This document shows, in pieces, positions 42,677 to 51,531 of a stretch of DNA of 56,044 bases. Within the stretch, counting starts at the first letter, position 1. Each line of letters begins with the position of its first letter. Position numbers and translations under genes: made by a program. The DNA lies in assembly GCA_039680175.1 (NCBI GenBank), contig JBDKTO010000112.1:1-56044 (forward strand), written 5' to 3'. The notes beneath the pieces were generated by a model, which ran no database searches, was not told where the DNA came from, and saw nothing but the letters and a program-made list of their open reading frames with translations. The DNA is from Veillonellales bacterium (lineage in GTDB: Bacteria > Bacillota > Negativicutes > JAAYSF01).

Positions 42677-44710
42677 ATGGATGACATAAAAAATATATAC
42701 GCTATAGATCCTAAAAAATGGAATATTTATCCAGACGGAACGCATTCCTTGGAAACCGCAGCAGGCATTAACAATGCATTGCAATATGCCTGCGACAACA
42801 AGTATAATGGAGGATACTTATCTAGTGGCACCTATCTTATTGACGCCGTATCCCACCCCATATTAATTCCTGATAAATTATCATTTTATATGCATGCTGA
42901 CTGTATTTTGCAAGCGGAAACAACATTTCGTCCTTTATATAGTATTGTAAAGCTGGTCAATTGCAGCAATTTAGAAATTAGAGGGGGACAGATAATCGGT
43001 GATACGACAGAGCACATATTTTATTTAACCAGTTTATTTGAATCGGGCAGCATCAATGAGACTACCGGCGCAACTGCTGCGGATTCCACTAAAATTAGGA
43101 CAATAAATTTTTTGGATTCTTCAATATACAATAATTTTTTTGATGAAAACTTTTTTTTAATACAAAAAAACAGCTCGATTGCCTCAAGCGTTTGTGATGT
43201 ATACCAATATGACGCGAATGGAGTTTTCATAAGTAAAATTACCGGGGTTACACTACAAACGGATGTATATTCAGCTAATGCGCAATTAAAAGATGCCAAT
43301 GCTGTAAAATTTAAAATCGTCATAACACAGGCAGACCCTGCAGGCGCGCAAGTATATATGCGGAATGGCATCTATCCTACACACGAATTTGGCTATGGGA
43401 TACAGTTATTGCAATGCACAGATATTAAAATCGCCGATTGTTATATAGGAAAATGTACCGGTGATTCGATTATTTTTGATCACAGCCCAGCCTATGCAAA
43501 TCCTAATACAGGGATAGTTGTAGATCATTGCGTTTTAGACGGCAGCAGGCGGCAAGGGATTTCGATTGTCAGCGGGCAATATATAACGATTATAAATAAT
43601 GCCATTAAAAACATAAAGGGGACAGATCCTCAATATGGCATTGATATAGAAGATGAGACAGGGTATGGCAACGATATTTTAATCGAAAATAATCGTTTTA
43701 CAGGTAATAATCATGGAGATGTAAATAATTTCAATGGCAGAAATGTTATTATACGTAACAATACGATGCAAGGTGGTGTCGGGGGTATTAATACTTACGC
43801 AATAGCTAATGTATATGGCTATAATTCTATTTATGAGGATAATATTATTACCGGGTTCGGAACGGGTGTGGGTATAGCGTGTAATTCGGGCGCAAAGGAC
43901 TACTCCGCTAAGTGGTTTATTGTTAAAGGCAATATAGTAAAAGGATTTTCGCGAGGTATAGGGATAGGCAAGGCAAATACGGCAATTGTAGAAAATAACC
44001 ATATAGAGAATTGTGAGAACAGCATTACATTTGATAACATAAATTATTTATTTGTTAAAGGCAACACTTATTACAATAACACTTATACTAACTATGACTG
44101 GTTAGGTACTATTGCAGATGGCAGTATAGCCGGCGAATCAATTTATAATTCAACAGTCCTATTAGCTAAAAATATACCAGTAGTATCCTCATCTTTCTTT
44201 TCTTGTTTACTATCTGGCTGCGTGGCGGATGCAGATGCTGTCTTTTCAAATTGTATTTTTAATGCGATGGCTGCTGACCAAACTAAGCAGTTAATAGCCT
44301 ACGATGGCAATTTTAAGTTTAAAAATTGTATTTTTAAAGGAACTATTAGTAATGTTGCAGGTAAAAATGCTTATTATATTATTGCCGGCAATCGAGTAAC
44401 ATTTGAGGGGTGCACGATAGAAACCAATGCCTGTCAGTTTTTATGGGTGTATAAGGATGCTTTGCTAAAGGATTGCAATATAAAAATGAATGCAGCAACG
44501 CCGATAACCCTGATTAAATCTGTTGCGTTTGACCCAGCCGTATTCATAATTCAAAATTGCAACTTTAGAAATACGGGTGCAAATAGTATAACTATTGATT
44601 TGGGTTCCACGGTTTCAGCTTCTTATTTTATCAATAATGTAAATCAGGGGTCAATCATATTAGTCAAACAATCAACCCATACGGAGGTTAATACTGTAAC
44701 AATAGCTTAA
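42677..44710 (+). CDS. Right-handed beta-helix protein (pectate-lyase-like)
   Basis: This 677-residue protein resembles phage tailspikes and polysaccharide lyases. The N-terminus has PDGTHSLETAAGINNALQYA and GGYLSSGTYLID, typical of the beta-helix entry. Residues 240-500 hold many short rungs of the type IxIxNNxxxxGxxxG (IRNNTMQGGVGGINTY, VENNHIENCENSITF). A large insert interrupts the start of the helix at about residues 115-235. No signal peptide is visible. It may cut or epimerise the polysaccharide, or anchor it; the catalytic residues are not recognised. Confidence 0.75.
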   Translation: MDDIKNIYAIDPKKWNIYPDGTHSLETAAGINNALQYACDNKYNGGYLSSGTYLIDAVSHPILIPDKLSFYMHADCILQAETTFRPLYSIVKLVNCSNLEIRGGQIIGDTTEHIFYLTSLFESGSINETTGATAADSTKIRTINFLDSSIYNNFFDENFFLIQKNSSIASSVCDVYQYDANGVFISKITGVTLQTDVYSANAQLKDANAVKFKIVITQADPAGAQVYMRNGIYPTHEFGYGIQLLQCTDIKIADCYIGKCTGDSIIFDHSPAYANPNTGIVVDHCVLDGSRRQGISIVSGQYITIINNAIKNIKGTDPQYGIDIEDETGYGNDILIENNRFTGNNHGDVNNFNGRNVIIRNNTMQGGVGGINTYAIANVYGYNSIYEDNIITGFGTGVGIACNSGAKDYSAKWFIVKGNIVKGFSRGIGIGKANTAIVENNHIENCENSITFDNINYLFVKGNTYYNNTYTNYDWLGTIADGSIAGESIYNSTVLLAKNIPVVSSSFFSCLLSGCVADADAVFSNCIFNAMAADQTKQLIAYDGNFKFKNCIFKGTISNVAGKNAYYIIAGNRVTFEGCTIETNACQFLWVYKDALLKDCNIKMNAATPITLIKSVAFDPAVFIIQNCNFRNTGANSITIDLGSTVSASYFINNVNQGSIILVKQSTHTEVNTVTIA

Positions 44711-44783
44711 AGTTTTGGCACGGTTTTGACGCGGCTAAAATTTTGCAGAAATCACTTTTACGCAATGAAGGCTTACAAAGGTT

Positions 44784-44966
44784 CTATTTATTCCATTTAT
44801 AACCGCATCTTCTACATTTATAGCTTAATCCTCCGATTAAGCGTTCTTGCAGGGGATGTTTTTCTTTACAGATTGGACAACATAAAGGGCAGTCTGGATT
44901 TACGCAAATTTGAGTGAGACCTAATAAAGATGTTTTCATTTCCGCATTGCAAATAGAACATTTCAT
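44784..44966 (-). CDS. Small zinc-ribbon protein
   Basis: This 60-residue protein has four Cys pairs: CSIC at the start, CVNPDCPLCCPIC in the middle and CRRC near the end, enough for two zinc sites. AAAGGTTGA precedes the ATG. It runs opposite to the polysaccharide genes and sits at the junction of the two halves of the locus; on the plus strand no convincing gene overlaps it. The remainder of the gap 44711-45206 holds nothing I can identify. It may be regulatory or a leftover of an insertion. Confidence 0.55.
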   Translation of the reverse strand: MKCSICNAEMKTSLLGLTQICVNPDCPLCCPICKEKHPLQERLIGGLSYKCRRCGYKWNK

Positions 44967-45206
44967 TATAAATCAACCTTTTTATTTCAATTTTAACATA
45001 AAAGCCCGGAAGACGACAGATGCAAGGGAGCGGTTTGTTAAGGGCTCAACTGGAATAATAAGCTTGCTGATTAGCAGAAGCGGGAAATAAAAATAGTAAT
45101 TGCAAAAAAAATACAATTAATATAAAATAAGGGTAATATTGGGAATCATATAGAAAAGCAACTGTAATGATAGTAACTGAGAAAATTATATAGCTGCAAA
45201 GACAAG

Positions 45207-46289
45207 ATGCTTGATTGTTGTAATGTATTCGGGGAGATGATTCCGATATCACTAAATGACAGAGTAGAATGGGTCGATACTGCCAAAGGAATCGGTATTA
45301 TTCTGGTTGTGCTGGGGCATATTTGGCTGATGAGGGAAGGCTATAATTATATTTATTCTTTCCATATGCCATTATTCTTCTTTTTATCAGGCTACATAGT
45401 CAATTTTGCAAAGTATGATGGTTTAAGGCAGTTTATAGTGGTGAAACTGAATGGTCTGGTCATACCATATTTCTGGTTTTCTTTCTTTACTTATTTATAT
45501 TGGGTCCTTGTTGAGAGAAAGTTTTCCGGCAATGAGGTCAGTCCCGCAGCTGCATTTATAAATATTTTTATTTCTCCCGGCGCTGACCAATATTTGCCTC
45601 ATAACCCTGCACTATGGTTTTTAACCTGCTTATTTATTGTTGCAATTGCCTTTTATGGAATGGCAAGCAAGCAAAAACTGCTGCATATAGGTATTTTGCT
45701 CTTGCTGAGCTCAACTGCAGGCTATGCTGCAACTTTGTATTTGCCAAGTTCCTTTCCCTGGAGTATTGATGTGGCACCAACTGCTATTGTATTTTATGGG
45801 ATGGGGTTCATTATAAAAAAAATGAAAGTAACATTTATAAAATCCAGCTGTAGGCGGTTGTGGGTGCTTTGCTGCTGTGTACCGGCAGGATTTATAATTT
45901 CACAGCTTAATGGCAGTGTCGTTATGGCAGACAACGTGTATGGCAATTACTTATATTTTTATCTTGGGGCATCTTTGGGAATAACCAATGTTGTCATTAT
46001 TGCGATGCTTTTTAGAAAAAACAGGGCGTTGTCTTATTTGGGACAAAATTCCCTGATTATTTTAGCCTTGCATTTTCCCATTAAAAGAGCAGTTGCGAGT
46101 CTTACCAGCAAAGTTTTAGATATGCCGTTGGTACAAATGAAAGAGTCATTTTTGATCAGTGGAATTGACACTGTAATTACAATTTTGTTTTTGCTGCCGT
46201 TTATCTATTTAATTCGCCGTCAATTATCGTTTATGCTGGGCAGAAGGCCTGCGAGAAATAGGATTGCGGAGGGGGCAGGGCTTTCGTGA
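45207..46289 (+). CDS. Acyltransferase 3 family protein (OafA-like)
   Basis: This 360-residue membrane protein has about ten hydrophobic segments. RVEWVDTAKGIGIILVVLGH near residue 14 contains the RxxxxDxxKGIxIxxVxxxH start of acyltransferase-3 proteins, and SFHMPLFFFLSGY near 50 follows as expected. Such proteins move acetyl or other acyl groups across the membrane onto sugars. The ATG at 45207 has a weak site; an ATG at 45237 is possible but lies too close to GGGGAG. Its stop overlaps the next start (GTGA). Confidence 0.85.
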   Translation: MLDCCNVFGEMIPISLNDRVEWVDTAKGIGIILVVLGHIWLMREGYNYIYSFHMPLFFFLSGYIVNFAKYDGLRQFIVVKLNGLVIPYFWFSFFTYLYWVLVERKFSGNEVSPAAAFINIFISPGADQYLPHNPALWFLTCLFIVAIAFYGMASKQKLLHIGILLLLSSTAGYAATLYLPSSFPWSIDVAPTAIVFYGMGFIIKKMKVTFIKSSCRRLWVLCCCVPAGFIISQLNGSVVMADNVYGNYLYFYLGASLGITNVVIIAMLFRKNRALSYLGQNSLIILALHFPIKRAVASLTSKVLDMPLVQMKESFLISGIDTVITILFLLPFIYLIRRQLSFMLGRRPARNRIAEGAGLS

Positions 46290-46918
46290 AAAATTTATTG
46301 ATTATTGGTGCAGGGGGGTGTGGCCGGGAAGTTTTTCAGTGGGCCAAAGACATTCAAAGCGAGAAACAAATCTGGAATTCCATCCGCTTTTTGGATGATG
46401 ATCCGCAGATGTTAAACAGCTTTGAACTGCAAGAGGCCATGGCGGGGACGATTAAGGGCTATCAGCCCTGTGCCGGTGATGAGATTATTTGTGCTATCGG
46501 CGATCCGGTTACTCGACTTGCACTATGTAACGATTTTAAGAGAAAAGGGGCAATTTTTGCGAATGTAATTCATCCAACCGTGATTATAGCGGATGATTCC
46601 CGCATTGGCACAGGTGTGATTATTTGTCCGAGAACGATCATTTCAACTAACGTTCAAATCGGTGATTTTGTTTTAATCAATACGTTTTGTGTGGCGGGAC
46701 ACGACGTTACAATAGAACAAAGCTGTACATTGAGTGCTCAGTGTGACTTGATGGGAGGTGCTTACTTGGAGGAGGCAGTTTTTCTGGGAAGCGGAGCCAG
46801 GATATTTCCCGGCATGCGTGTGGGCAAACAATCTAGAATTGGCGCGGGAAGTGTGGTAATCCGGAATGTCCCGTCCAATGTCAGCGTCTTTGGTAACCCG
46901 GCTAAACAAATTTATTAA
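46286..46918 (+). CDS. NeuD/PglD-type sugar acetyltransferase
   Basis: This 210-residue protein has a NeuD-type N-terminal domain (LLIIGAGGCGREVFQWA, then RFLDDDPQML) and a C-terminal left-handed beta-helix with ILI-x-rungs, AGHDVTIEQSCTLSAQCDLMGGAYLEE and GNPAKQIY. The His in AGHDVTI is a likely base. It acetylates an amino or hydroxyl group of a sugar nucleotide. GTG start with GGGGGCAGGG; coupled to the acyltransferase-3 gene before it. Confidence 0.88.
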   Translation: MKNLLIIGAGGCGREVFQWAKDIQSEKQIWNSIRFLDDDPQMLNSFELQEAMAGTIKGYQPCAGDEIICAIGDPVTRLALCNDFKRKGAIFANVIHPTVIIADDSRIGTGVIICPRTIISTNVQIGDFVLINTFCVAGHDVTIEQSCTLSAQCDLMGGAYLEEAVFLGSGARIFPGMRVGKQSRIGAGSVVIRNVPSNVSVFGNPAKQIY

Positions 46919-47055
46919 AAATGATGCGTGGAAGGGTGGGATTCAATGTTTCATGAATATTTCGGGACAATGGTGGATTAAGCTGGTACGGAGGTTTAGA
47001 TAGAATATCATTGTGTTGATTCAGGACAAGCTGAAGGAGTGAGGGAGGGAACGGG

Positions 47056-48582
47056 ATGAAGCATACGGTACTGGAATATCTCCTACAGACGGTTGAGCGA
47101 TATGGTGATAAAACCGCTGTTGTTGATGGCGAACGCCGGATGACATTCGAGCAGCTTACTATTGCCGGCAAAAAAATAGGCTATTATTTGTATTTAACTT
47201 ATAAATCTAGCGGGCAGCCGGTAGCCGTATTGCTGCCCAAGAGCGTTGACGGCCTGACAGCTTTTTTGGGAATTTTATACAGTGGCAATTTCTATGTACC
47301 CTTTGACGAACAGTTGCCTGGACTCAGGCTAAAACGGATGATTGATAATTTACAGCCAATGGCAGTCATTACAGCTCCGGAATATGAGACGAAGCTGCTG
47401 GCCGCCGGCGTTAACCAGGAGCAGCTGGTCATGCTTGAAAAAGCTGCAAGTCAGGGGAACCGGTATGATGGTAAAGTACTGGAGACGATTCTGGCACAAG
47501 TAGTTGATACCGATCCGGTTTATATTATCTATACGTCAGGCTCAACCGGCGCACCTAAGGGAGTGGTGATATCCCATAGGGGCGTGATCGACTATATTGA
47601 CTGGGCAGTACGTTGCTTCCAGGTGGATTCGAAGACCGTTATTGGCAATCAATCGCCGTTTTATTTTGATAATTCAACATTGGATATTTACTTGTGCCTG
47701 GCCGCAGGGGCAACCCTTGTGCTCATTCCCGCCCAGTATTTTGTTTTTCCGGCGAAACTGATGGAGTACGTCAATGTTATGAAGATTAATTTCATTTTCT
47801 GGGTGCCCTTTGTTCTGGTCAATGTGGCCAATCGGCGTATTTTGGAAAGTACGGCGGGTTCCACTCTGACCAAGATTTTATTTGCCGGCGAGGTAATGCC
47901 CAATAAGCACCTTAACTACTGGCGCAGGTACATACCGGATGCTTTGTATGCTAATTTATATGGTCCGACTGAAATCACGGTGGACTGTACCTATTATATT
48001 GTCAAGCGGGAATTTGCCGATCAGGAACCATTGCCTATCGGCATACCGTGCTGTAACAGTAATATTTTGGTGCTTGACAATGAGGGCCGGCCTGTGGCGG
48101 GGCATGAACCGGGCGAACTATGCGTCCGGGGAAGTTCACTTGCGCTAGGCTACTGGAATGATCCGGATAAAACAAAAGCTGCGTTTGTGCAAAATCCACT
48201 TCACGATCATTATCCTGAACGCATCTATCGTACCGGCGATTTGGTGTATTATAACGATCATAAAGAAATTATGTACATAAGTCGGAAGGACCATCAAGTA
48301 AAACACCGGGGATACAGAATTGAGCTGGGGGAAATTGAAAATGCTGCGCTCAGTCTGCGGGAGGTGGAACATGCCTGCGTGGTTTACAATAAAAACCGGC
48401 AGGAGATTGTCCTGATTTATCGGTCATTAAGGACGCTTAGTATAGAATATATTCGGAAAAATTTGCTGCCGCTGCTGCCAAAATACATGCTGCCTGCAGT
48501 TGCTTATCAATTGAATGAGATGCCGCTTAATGCCAATGGGAAAATTGACCGGCCGGTTTTGGAGAGCAGGTATGGAGGCTAG
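47056..48582 (+). CDS. Stand-alone adenylation enzyme (AMP-ligase, DltA-like)
   Basis: This 508-residue protein is an amino-acid-adenylation-type ligase with all core motifs: YTSGSTGAPKGVVISH (A3) near 160, NLYGPTEITVDCTYYIV (A5) near 300, GELCVRGSSLALGYWN, YRTGDLVYY (A7) near 395, HRGYRIELGEIE (A8) and NANGKIDRPVLE (A10) near 490. Length matches DltA. It would activate a carboxylic or amino acid with ATP and load it on a carrier protein; two candidates lie downstream (49461, 53339). Substrate is not readable. The stop lies 4 bases before the next start. Confidence 0.9.
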   Translation: MKHTVLEYLLQTVERYGDKTAVVDGERRMTFEQLTIAGKKIGYYLYLTYKSSGQPVAVLLPKSVDGLTAFLGILYSGNFYVPFDEQLPGLRLKRMIDNLQPMAVITAPEYETKLLAAGVNQEQLVMLEKAASQGNRYDGKVLETILAQVVDTDPVYIIYTSGSTGAPKGVVISHRGVIDYIDWAVRCFQVDSKTVIGNQSPFYFDNSTLDIYLCLAAGATLVLIPAQYFVFPAKLMEYVNVMKINFIFWVPFVLVNVANRRILESTAGSTLTKILFAGEVMPNKHLNYWRRYIPDALYANLYGPTEITVDCTYYIVKREFADQEPLPIGIPCCNSNILVLDNEGRPVAGHEPGELCVRGSSLALGYWNDPDKTKAAFVQNPLHDHYPERIYRTGDLVYYNDHKEIMYISRKDHQVKHRGYRIELGEIENAALSLREVEHACVVYNKNRQEIVLIYRSLRTLSIEYIRKNLLPLLPKYMLPAVAYQLNEMPLNANGKIDRPVLESRYGG

Positions 48583-48586
48583 ATGG

Positions 48587-49564
48587 ATGAATTTTAAACA
48601 AGTGATCGTCCTGGGGTCGGGTAAAATAGCGGTTGAGTGCATAGACAGCCTTGTGGGGTATACGATTAAGGTGATCGCTGTTGAACAGGAAGAGCAGCCA
48701 ATATCTTTTGTTCGGGTCATTGGGAGGAAGTATGGCCTGGAGTATCACCGGATTACAAATAAACAGGATCTAACGGAATATCTGGACAGAATTGAGGCGG
48801 AAACGCTGGTGATTAGTGCGAATAATAATTATCTTTTCCCAGCGAAGATATTGAGAAAGAAAAACTTCAGCGTCGTCAATTTCCATAATGCGCTTTTACC
48901 GGATTATCCCGGGAGAAATGCGCCAACCTGGGTAATTTTCAACGATGAAAAAACAACGGGAATTACTTGGCATTTGGTGGACGAAGGGGTGGATACCGGC
49001 AATATACTCAGTCAAAAAACAATTGGGATCACTCCAACGGTGACGGCATTAGAATTGACTAAACAATGTATGGACGCTGGGGCTGAGGCCTTCCGCGAGA
49101 TGCTGCCAGGAATACTGGAAGGTCAATTTTCCGGTAATATTCAGGATGTGAAGCAAAGAAAGAATTTCCATTATGCCAAGGATATTCCCAATAATGGCTA
49201 TCTGGAAGTTTCCTGGTCATTGGACAAGGTATCTGCTTTTTTGAGATCGCTTAATTACGGTAGAGCTCAGCTTTTTCCACCGTCTAAGGTAGTACTGCTG
49301 GGACAGCGGTACTTCATTAAAAAGTACCGCATTATAGCGGCGATAACGCCGGAATACCATATGGATTTATGCGAAAAAGAAATAATTTTACAGGATGGCC
49401 AGAGGCGGATTCACATAGCGCTTCAAAGGGCACAAGAAGATGAGGTGGAGGAACAGGAAAATGGAGAAGCTGAGAAAGTTGCTGCAGGAAATCAGACCGG
49501 AGATAAATTTCACGGAGACGGAGGCGGGAGACTTCATACAAGCTGGGATACTGGATTCCTTTGA
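48587..49564 (+). CDS. N10-formyltetrahydrofolate-type formyltransferase
   Basis: From ATG at 48587 (GGAGG eight bases ahead; the frame extends 24 codons up into the preceding gene) this 326-residue protein is in the Fmt/sugar-formyltransferase fold. VVNFHNALLPDYPGRNAPTW holds the N-x-H pair and VDEGVDTGNIL the Asp of the formyl-transfer site. It lacks the tRNA context of Fmt and lies in a sugar locus, so it likely formylates a sugar amine or a carrier-bound amine. The last 35 residues are read in the frame overlapping the next gene and look non-native. Confidence 0.83.
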   Translation: MNFKQVIVLGSGKIAVECIDSLVGYTIKVIAVEQEEQPISFVRVIGRKYGLEYHRITNKQDLTEYLDRIEAETLVISANNNYLFPAKILRKKNFSVVNFHNALLPDYPGRNAPTWVIFNDEKTTGITWHLVDEGVDTGNILSQKTIGITPTVTALELTKQCMDAGAEAFREMLPGILEGQFSGNIQDVKQRKNFHYAKDIPNNGYLEVSWSLDKVSAFLRSLNYGRAQLFPPSKVVLLGQRYFIKKYRIIAAITPEYHMDLCEKEIILQDGQRRIHIALQRAQEDEVEEQENGEAEKVAAGNQTGDKFHGDGGGRLHTSWDTGFL

Positions 49565-49697
49565 TATCGTAATGCTTGTTTCGGCTATAGATGAAGCTTA
49601 CAGCATATCGATTAACGGACTTGATATTGTGCCGGAAAATTTTACTGATCTGGCGAGCCTTCAAAAATTAGTGCTGAAGTACGGAGGACAGCCATGA
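49461..49697 (+). CDS. Acyl carrier protein (first)
   Basis: This 78-residue protein is a phosphopantetheine carrier: GILDSFDIVMLVSAIDEAY has the D-S-x attachment Ser at about residue 33. The ATG at 49461 has AGGAAA upstream. It overlaps the formyltransferase by 104 bases in another frame and the next gene by 4 bases (ATGA), so it forms a pair with the FabH-like synthase. It probably carries the acyl group built or activated by the neighbours. Confidence 0.85.
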   Translation: MEKLRKLLQEIRPEINFTETEAGDFIQAGILDSFDIVMLVSAIDEAYSISINGLDIVPENFTDLASLQKLVLKYGGQP

Positions 49698-50761
49698 ATT
49701 TTACTTTTCAGCATAAACGAATTAGTGGAGTTCTGACTGTTTTGCCTCACAATGAAATAAAGTTTGAAGACGAGATGAATCAGTATAATTTCCCTTTAGA
49801 AAATACACTGCGACTCAAGCAGATTATGGGTTATGACCGGCATCGAATTGCTGAGCCGGGAGTCTGTGTTTCGGATTTATGCATATTCGGACTGAGATCA
49901 CTGCTGGTTCGTGGTTTGGTCAACAAGAACGACATTGACGCTCTTATTCTTGTCACGCAAACGCCGGACTACCTATTGCCGCCTACCAGCAATACTATCC
50001 AAGGAAGATTGGGCCTCAAGCAAGATATATTCTGTCTGGATATCAATCAAGGCTGCGCCGGCTATATCATTGGACTGATTCAAGCATTTATGCTGTTAGA
50101 GCAAGATGCGGTCAAAAAGGCTGTGGTACTAAACGGGGATATTCTCAGTCGAAAAACTTCCTGCAGGGATCGGAACAGCTATCCGTTGATTGGCGACGGA
50201 GCAGCGGTGACTATAGTGGAAAAGACTGATCAGGATAACACCATTTATGCGAATATCAAGATGGACGGCAGCCGGGGCGAGGCATTAATGATTCCTGCCG
50301 GGGGGCTTAGGATGCCGGTTACAGCGGAAACAAGAGTACTGGAGGATGATGGTGATGGCAACCTGCGGAGCAAGGAAAATTTGGTTATGGATGGACTAGG
50401 CATCTTTCAATTTGTCCAAACAGAGGTACCGCAAATGGTGGACAATCTGCTGAATTTTAGCGGGGAAGATAAAGACAAAGTGGATTATTTCATGTTTCAC
50501 CAGCCTAACCGTTTTATGCTGGAAAAATTGGCAGATCAGATGCAAGTACCGCGCCGCAAAATGCCCAGTAATATTGTCGAACGGTTTGGTAATGCCAGCG
50601 GGGTTACTATTCCTGCCAACATCACCTTTAATCTGGGCTCGCAGCTACGGAAAGACTGGCTGCGGCTCTGCCTGAGTGGGTTCGGTACGGGGTTAGCCTG
50701 GGGTTCTATGCTGCTTACAGTAGGCGGCTTGGATTTCTGTGAGATGATTGATTATGAGTGA
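49694..50761 (+). CDS. 3-oxoacyl-ACP synthase III (FabH-like)
   Basis: This 355-residue ketoacyl synthase III has the full Cys-His-Asn triad: Cys in DINQGCAGYIIGL near 120, His in FHQPNRFML near 275 and Asn in FGNASGVTIP near 305. It condenses an acyl-CoA or acyl-ACP with malonyl-ACP, or acts as an acyl-transferring FabH homologue. It is coupled to the carrier protein before it and sits in a glycan locus, as in flagellin-glycan and O-antigen clusters that make acyl groups for sugar amines. Such a role is the likely one here. Confidence 0.88.
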   Translation: MNFTFQHKRISGVLTVLPHNEIKFEDEMNQYNFPLENTLRLKQIMGYDRHRIAEPGVCVSDLCIFGLRSLLVRGLVNKNDIDALILVTQTPDYLLPPTSNTIQGRLGLKQDIFCLDINQGCAGYIIGLIQAFMLLEQDAVKKAVVLNGDILSRKTSCRDRNSYPLIGDGAAVTIVEKTDQDNTIYANIKMDGSRGEALMIPAGGLRMPVTAETRVLEDDGDGNLRSKENLVMDGLGIFQFVQTEVPQMVDNLLNFSGEDKDKVDYFMFHQPNRFMLEKLADQMQVPRRKMPSNIVERFGNASGVTIPANITFNLGSQLRKDWLRLCLSGFGTGLAWGSMLLTVGGLDFCEMIDYE

Positions 50762-50870
50762 GAACGTTCGTTTTGCCGCCTTTGGGGGGAAAGCTGCCAT
50801 CGGTGGCGAGGACGGGTGAATATTTTTTCTGGAATTTAATGCTGAAAATTATTAAAGAGAGGATATTTCG

Positions 50871-51482
50871 ATGAATTTGAAAAGAGTATTTGATTTTGTT
50901 AGTTCGGTGTGTTTACTTGCGGCTTTTTCGCCCGTTATGCTGGTTGCTGCATTATTAATCAAGCTGAATATGGGATCGCCTATTTTCTTTAAGCAGATAA
51001 GAGCGGGATTATATGGCAGCCACTTTTATATTTATAAATTTCGCACGATGATAGATGCTAAGGATGAATATGGGGAATTTTTACCGGATGCAGTTAGGGT
51101 GACTAGGCTGGGAAGGTTCTTACGTAATTTTAGTTTGGATGAATTGCCACAATTATATAATGTAAGTAGAGGCGATATGAGTTTAGTAGGACCGAGACCG
51201 CTCCTCCTAAAATATCTGCCTTATTATAGCGCGAGGGAATCATTGCGGCATACTGTACGACCGGGTATAACGGGCTTAGCACAGATATCTGGCCGGAATT
51301 TATTATCCTGGGATGAAAAGTTGGAGCTTGATGCAAAATATGTTGAAAATTGGTCACTATGGTTAGATTTAAAGATCCTTTTTCTTACATTCTTGCGTGT
51401 GGTTAACCGAAGTGGGGTAGTTAGCGTGCAGGATAGTATGATGCTGGCCTTAGACAAGGAACGAGAATTAAAGATAAATTGA
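50871..51482 (+). CDS. PglC-like initiating phosphoglycosyltransferase
   Basis: This 203-residue protein is a minimal bacterial sugar transferase (PF02397 type): an N-terminal membrane helix (about residues 8-30), FYIYKFRTM near 55, LRNFSLDELPQLYNV and MSLVGPRPLLL near 105, VRPGITGLAQISGRN near 135. It transfers a sugar phosphate to undecaprenyl phosphate, starting repeat-unit assembly. It is the only initiating enzyme I found in the locus. AGAGAGG precedes the ATG. Confidence 0.9.
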   Translation: MNLKRVFDFVSSVCLLAAFSPVMLVAALLIKLNMGSPIFFKQIRAGLYGSHFYIYKFRTMIDAKDEYGEFLPDAVRVTRLGRFLRNFSLDELPQLYNVSRGDMSLVGPRPLLLKYLPYYSARESLRHTVRPGITGLAQISGRNLLSWDEKLELDAKYVENWSLWLDLKILFLTFLRVVNRSGVVSVQDSMMLALDKERELKIN

Positions 51483-51531
51483 ATTTGTAAAAAAATATAT
51501 GTGTCAATAATTGTATAATGAGGGGATTTTA

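Noticed and set aside
44726-44917. Plus-strand frame of 63 codons after the beta-helix gene
   Set aside because: It is antisense to the zinc-ribbon protein at 44784, which has clear Cys pairs and a better ribosome site.
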